The notes under the pieces: model-generated
Told to the model about the DNA's origin: nothing
Seen by the model: the letters and a program-made list of their open reading frames with translations, nothing else
Databases searched by the model: none
Shown: positions 22,209 to 24,118 of the stretch, piece after piece
Position numbering within the stretch: the stretch's first letter is position 1
Layout of the letters: each line of letters begins with the position of its first letter
Source: CALMNV01 sp035688975
GTDB taxonomy: Bacteria > Actinomycetota > Actinomycetes > Actinomycetales > Dermatophilaceae
Reading direction: 5' to 3'
Assembly (NCBI RefSeq): GCF_035688975.1
Contig: NZ_DASSMH010000117.1
Span: 1 to 24,118 of the forward strand
Length of the DNA: 24,118 nt
Program-made: the position numbers and the translations under genes

Positions 22209-23456
22209 GTGACCAGTCTGGGGCCCCTGCCGGAGAAGGCGGCAGACACGAGTGCCGAGCGCCCGTGGCCGGTGCGCGTCCTCAGCCTCAAGATCTCGGA
22301 CTACGTCGACCGCATGTCGCAGCTGTGGGTCGAGGGGCAGGTCGTGCAGTTCAGCGCCCGCGGCGCGGCCGCCTTCCTCACGCTGCGTGACCCCGACGTG
22401 GACATGTCGCTCTCGGTCTCGGTCCCCATGAATGCCGTCAACGCCATGCCGACGCCGCTGACACAGGGAGCGCGCGTCGTCCTGCAGGCCAAGCCCACCT
22501 TCTGGACCAAGCGGGGCACCCTGCAGCTCGAGGCGCGCCAGATCCGGCCGGTCGGCATCGGGGACCTGCTCGCGCGGATCGAGATCCTCAAGCGCACCCT
22601 CGCCGCGGAGGGCCTGTTCGACGCCGACCGCAAGCGCCCCATCCCCTTCCTGCCCCGCACCGTCGGGCTAGTCACGGGCCGCAGCTCGGCGGCCGAGAAG
22701 GACGTCGTCGAGAACGCCCGCCGGCGCTGGCCGGCCGTGCGCTTCGAAATCCGGGAGGTGGCGGTCCAGGGCACGAGCGCGGTGTCGGAGGTCGTCGCCG
22801 CGATCCGCGAGCTCGACGCCGACCGCGCGGTCGACGTCATCGTCGTCGCCCGCGGCGGCGGGGCGCTCGAGGAGCTGCTGCCGTTCTCCAACGAGGCGAT
22901 GATCCGGGCGGTCGCTGCTGCCGTGACGCCGGTGATCAGCGCCATCGGTCACGACGTCGACCAGCCGCTGCTCGACCTCGTCGCCGACTGGCGGGCCTCC
23001 ACCCCGACCGACGCCGGCAGGCGGGTCGTCCCCGACGCCGCGGAGGAAGGCCGCCTCGTCGCCACCGCCTGCGAGCGCGGCCGGCGCGCGCTGCTGCGCC
23101 GCATCGAGGCCGAGCGTCGTGGGCTGCGCACCCTCCGGTCCCGGCCGGTGCTCGCCGACCCGGTGGCGCAGGTGACCCTGCGCCGGACGGAGCTGGCCGA
23201 CCTTCGCCGCCGCGCGTCGACGAGCATCGAGGCCCGGCTGCATCGCGCTGCCGACCAGGTCGAGCACCTGCGGCGACAGGTCATCGCGCTCTCTCCCCAG
23301 TCCACCCTCGAGCGGGGGTATGCCGTCGTGCAGCACCGGGACGGCCGGGTCGTCATGGACCGGGACGACGTGGTCGCCGACGAGCTGCTCCGCGTCCGCG
23401 TCGCCCGCGGTGACTTCGGCGTCCGACCCGTCACGTCGGGCTCCGCGACGACCTAG
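22209..23456 (+). CDS. xseA: Exodeoxyribonuclease VII large subunit
   Basis: A 415-residue protein. The N-terminal OB-fold (about 22-115: VRVLSLKISDYVDR, VEGQVVQFSARG) binds single-stranded DNA. The catalytic domain follows with TGRSSAAEKDV (156-166), VVARGGGALEEL (212-223), GHDVDQPLLDLVADWRAST (247-265), then a helical stalk that binds the small subunit and a C-terminal domain with LERGYAVV. With XseB it degrades single-stranded DNA to oligonucleotides. GTG 22209 is the chosen start, 7 nt after TATCGT. It lies just upstream of xseB. Confidence 0.96.
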   Translation: MTSLGPLPEKAADTSAERPWPVRVLSLKISDYVDRMSQLWVEGQVVQFSARGAAAFLTLRDPDVDMSLSVSVPMNAVNAMPTPLTQGARVVLQAKPTFWTKRGTLQLEARQIRPVGIGDLLARIEILKRTLAAEGLFDADRKRPIPFLPRTVGLVTGRSSAAEKDVVENARRRWPAVRFEIREVAVQGTSAVSEVVAAIRELDADRAVDVIVVARGGGALEELLPFSNEAMIRAVAAAVTPVISAIGHDVDQPLLDLVADWRASTPTDAGRRVVPDAAEEGRLVATACERGRRALLRRIEAERRGLRTLRSRPVLADPVAQVTLRRTELADLRRRASTSIEARLHRAADQVEHLRRQVIALSPQSTLERGYAVVQHRDGRVVMDRDDVVADELLRVRVARGDFGVRPVTSGSATT

Positions 23457-23464
23457 GCCCGACA

Positions 23465-23470
23465 TAGGCT
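23465..23470 (+). promoter_or_regulatory. -10-like element for xseB (leaderless)
   Basis: TAGGCT ends 7 nt before ATG 23478, with no ribosome-binding site between. It would let xseB be transcribed separately from xseA, whose stop is 21 bp upstream. Confidence 0.5.
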
Positions 23471-23477
23471 GATCCGC

Positions 23478-23705
23478 ATGCCTGAAGACGAGCCTGCCTT
23501 CCCCGACATCGCCGACCTCAGCTACGAGGCAGCCCGCGAGGAGCTCATCGGCATCGTGGCCAAGCTCGAGGCCGGTCAGGCGCCGCTCGAGGACTCGATG
23601 CAGCTGTGGCGGCGCGGCGAGGCCCTCGCCGCCCACTGCGCGACCTGGCTCGACGGCGCGCAGGCCGAGATCGAGGCGAGCACCACGGCCCCCACCACAT
23701 CCTGA
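23478..23705 (+). CDS. xseB: Exodeoxyribonuclease VII small subunit
   Basis: A 75-residue helical protein. It shows the family pattern LSYEAAREELIGIVAKLEAGQAPLEDSMQLWRRGEAL (residues 14-49), which forms the hairpin that coats the XseA stalk. Length is typical. It follows xseA by 21 bp and appears to have its own leaderless promoter. A hairpin follows 18 bp after the stop. Confidence 0.96.
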   Translation: MPEDEPAFPDIADLSYEAAREELIGIVAKLEAGQAPLEDSMQLWRRGEALAAHCATWLDGAQAEIEASTTAPTTS

Positions 23706-23723
23706 CGCTGCGTCCGGCGCGGA

Positions 23724-23754
23724 GCCCCGGGTCGTCGACGAGACGCCCCGGGGC
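23724..23754 (+). terminator. Terminator-like hairpin after xseB
   Basis: GCCCCGGG (23724-23731) pairs with CCCGGGGC (23747-23754). The loop itself holds a small palindrome, TCGTCGACGA. It ends the xseA-xseB unit. Confidence 0.6.
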
Positions 23755-23803
23755 CGTGGCAGACCGGGGCCGGCCGTCCTGAGCCTGCGGGCAGCGTCAC
23801 GGA

Positions 23804-23954
23804 CTGCGGCGGTCGCCCCGGGCTGCGGCGGTCGCCCCGGGCTGCGGTGAGGCGCGCAGGCCGAGCCCCCAAGCGCAGCCCGAGCCCCCAAGCGCAGCCC
23901 GAGGCCGCACCAGCGGCGTCAGCGCGCGGCCGCACCAGCGGCGTCAGCGCGCGG
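23804..23954. repeat. Three consecutive tandem duplications
   Basis: A 19-bp unit is repeated at 23804-23822 and 23823-23841 (plus 6 bp). A different 19-bp unit is repeated at 23861-23879 and 23880-23898 (plus 5 bp). A 25-bp unit is repeated at 23905-23929 and 23930-23954. All three are perfect. The last copy of the third contains the stop codon of the gene on the minus strand. Confidence 0.95.
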
Positions 23955-24118
23955 CGGCCACGGGTGCGAGCGCGCCGACGAAGGTGCGCAGCACCGGCTC
24001 GGGAGTGTTCCCCGTCGCCACGAAGGTCAGGCCGGTCGCCCCGGATCCGCGCAGGACGTAGCTGACCTGGCCGCCGTCGCCCGCGGCATACCGCTCCCAG
24101 GTGCGCCCGGCCACCAGT
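23944..24118 (-). CDS. DUF4245-type protein, 3' end only
   Basis: The last 57 codons and the stop of a minus-strand gene whose start lies beyond the window. The visible protein includes WERYAAGDGGQVSYVLR, then GLTFVATG and a final LRTFVGALAP. This matches the C-terminal pattern of actinobacterial DUF4245 proteins, which are often encoded next to xseB. These are usually membrane-anchored and of unknown function. The third-position G+C bias and the TATGCC codon pair are as in neighbouring genes. The stop lies in a 25-bp tandem duplication. Confidence 0.72.
   Translation of the reverse strand, partial: LVAGRTWERYAAGDGGQVSYVLRGSGATGLTFVATGNTPEPVLRTFVGALAPVAAAR

Noticed and set aside
23706..23943. 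Possible small plus-strand genes after xseB
   Set aside because: The stretch is made of a terminator hairpin and perfect tandem duplications; its open frames have no start signal and no protein-like pattern.

Overview
The window is high-G+C (about 70% by eye), densely packed bacterial DNA. It looks like an actinobacterium, probably order Micrococcales; Intrasporangiaceae is a guess. Support comes from a mycothiol-dependent maleylpyruvate-isomerase-type enzyme, the ispH | xseA-xseB | DUF4245 neighbourhood, GTG starts, and many genes whose start codon sits 6-7 nt after a -10-like TANNNT hexamer (leaderless transcripts). No rRNA, tRNA, CRISPR array, transposase or integrase was seen.

Left part (1-12656): the 3' end of a peptide/nickel-type ABC uptake operon (solute-binding protein, one permease, two ATPases, the last three coupled by 4-nt overlaps) ends at a strong hairpin facing a Tat-exported small protein. 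Then come a HAD phosphatase, a secreted PepSY-like protein, an AI-2E family permease, and a large membrane protein joining a flippase-like domain to what looks like a dead kinase domain. Next is a divergent pair: a membrane protein with an ANTAR-like N-terminus and an extracellular beta-sandwich, and a secreted protein with a similar carbohydrate-binding-like motif.

Middle (12800-18600): a MarR regulator and a mycothiol-dependent enzyme share a divergent promoter with a near-perfect 19-bp palindrome. From 14132 to 18617 lies an accessory cassette bracketed by a 15-bp direct repeat identical to the last codons of ychF. It holds an orphan antitoxin, a wHTH-nucleotidyltransferase/HEPN pair (type VII toxin-antitoxin-like), a TetR-controlled ABC exporter, and at least two small frameshifted genes. 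Its ends are visibly lower in G+C (55-60% by hand count).

Right part (18599-24118): housekeeping genes ychF, rmuC, ispH, xseA and xseB, then the 3' end of a DUF4245 gene. Gene ends here and at 6.8 kb carry fresh-looking 16-25 bp tandem duplications. An 8-mer, GTATGCCG/CGGCATAC, occurs 14 times across the window, far above a simple expectation.
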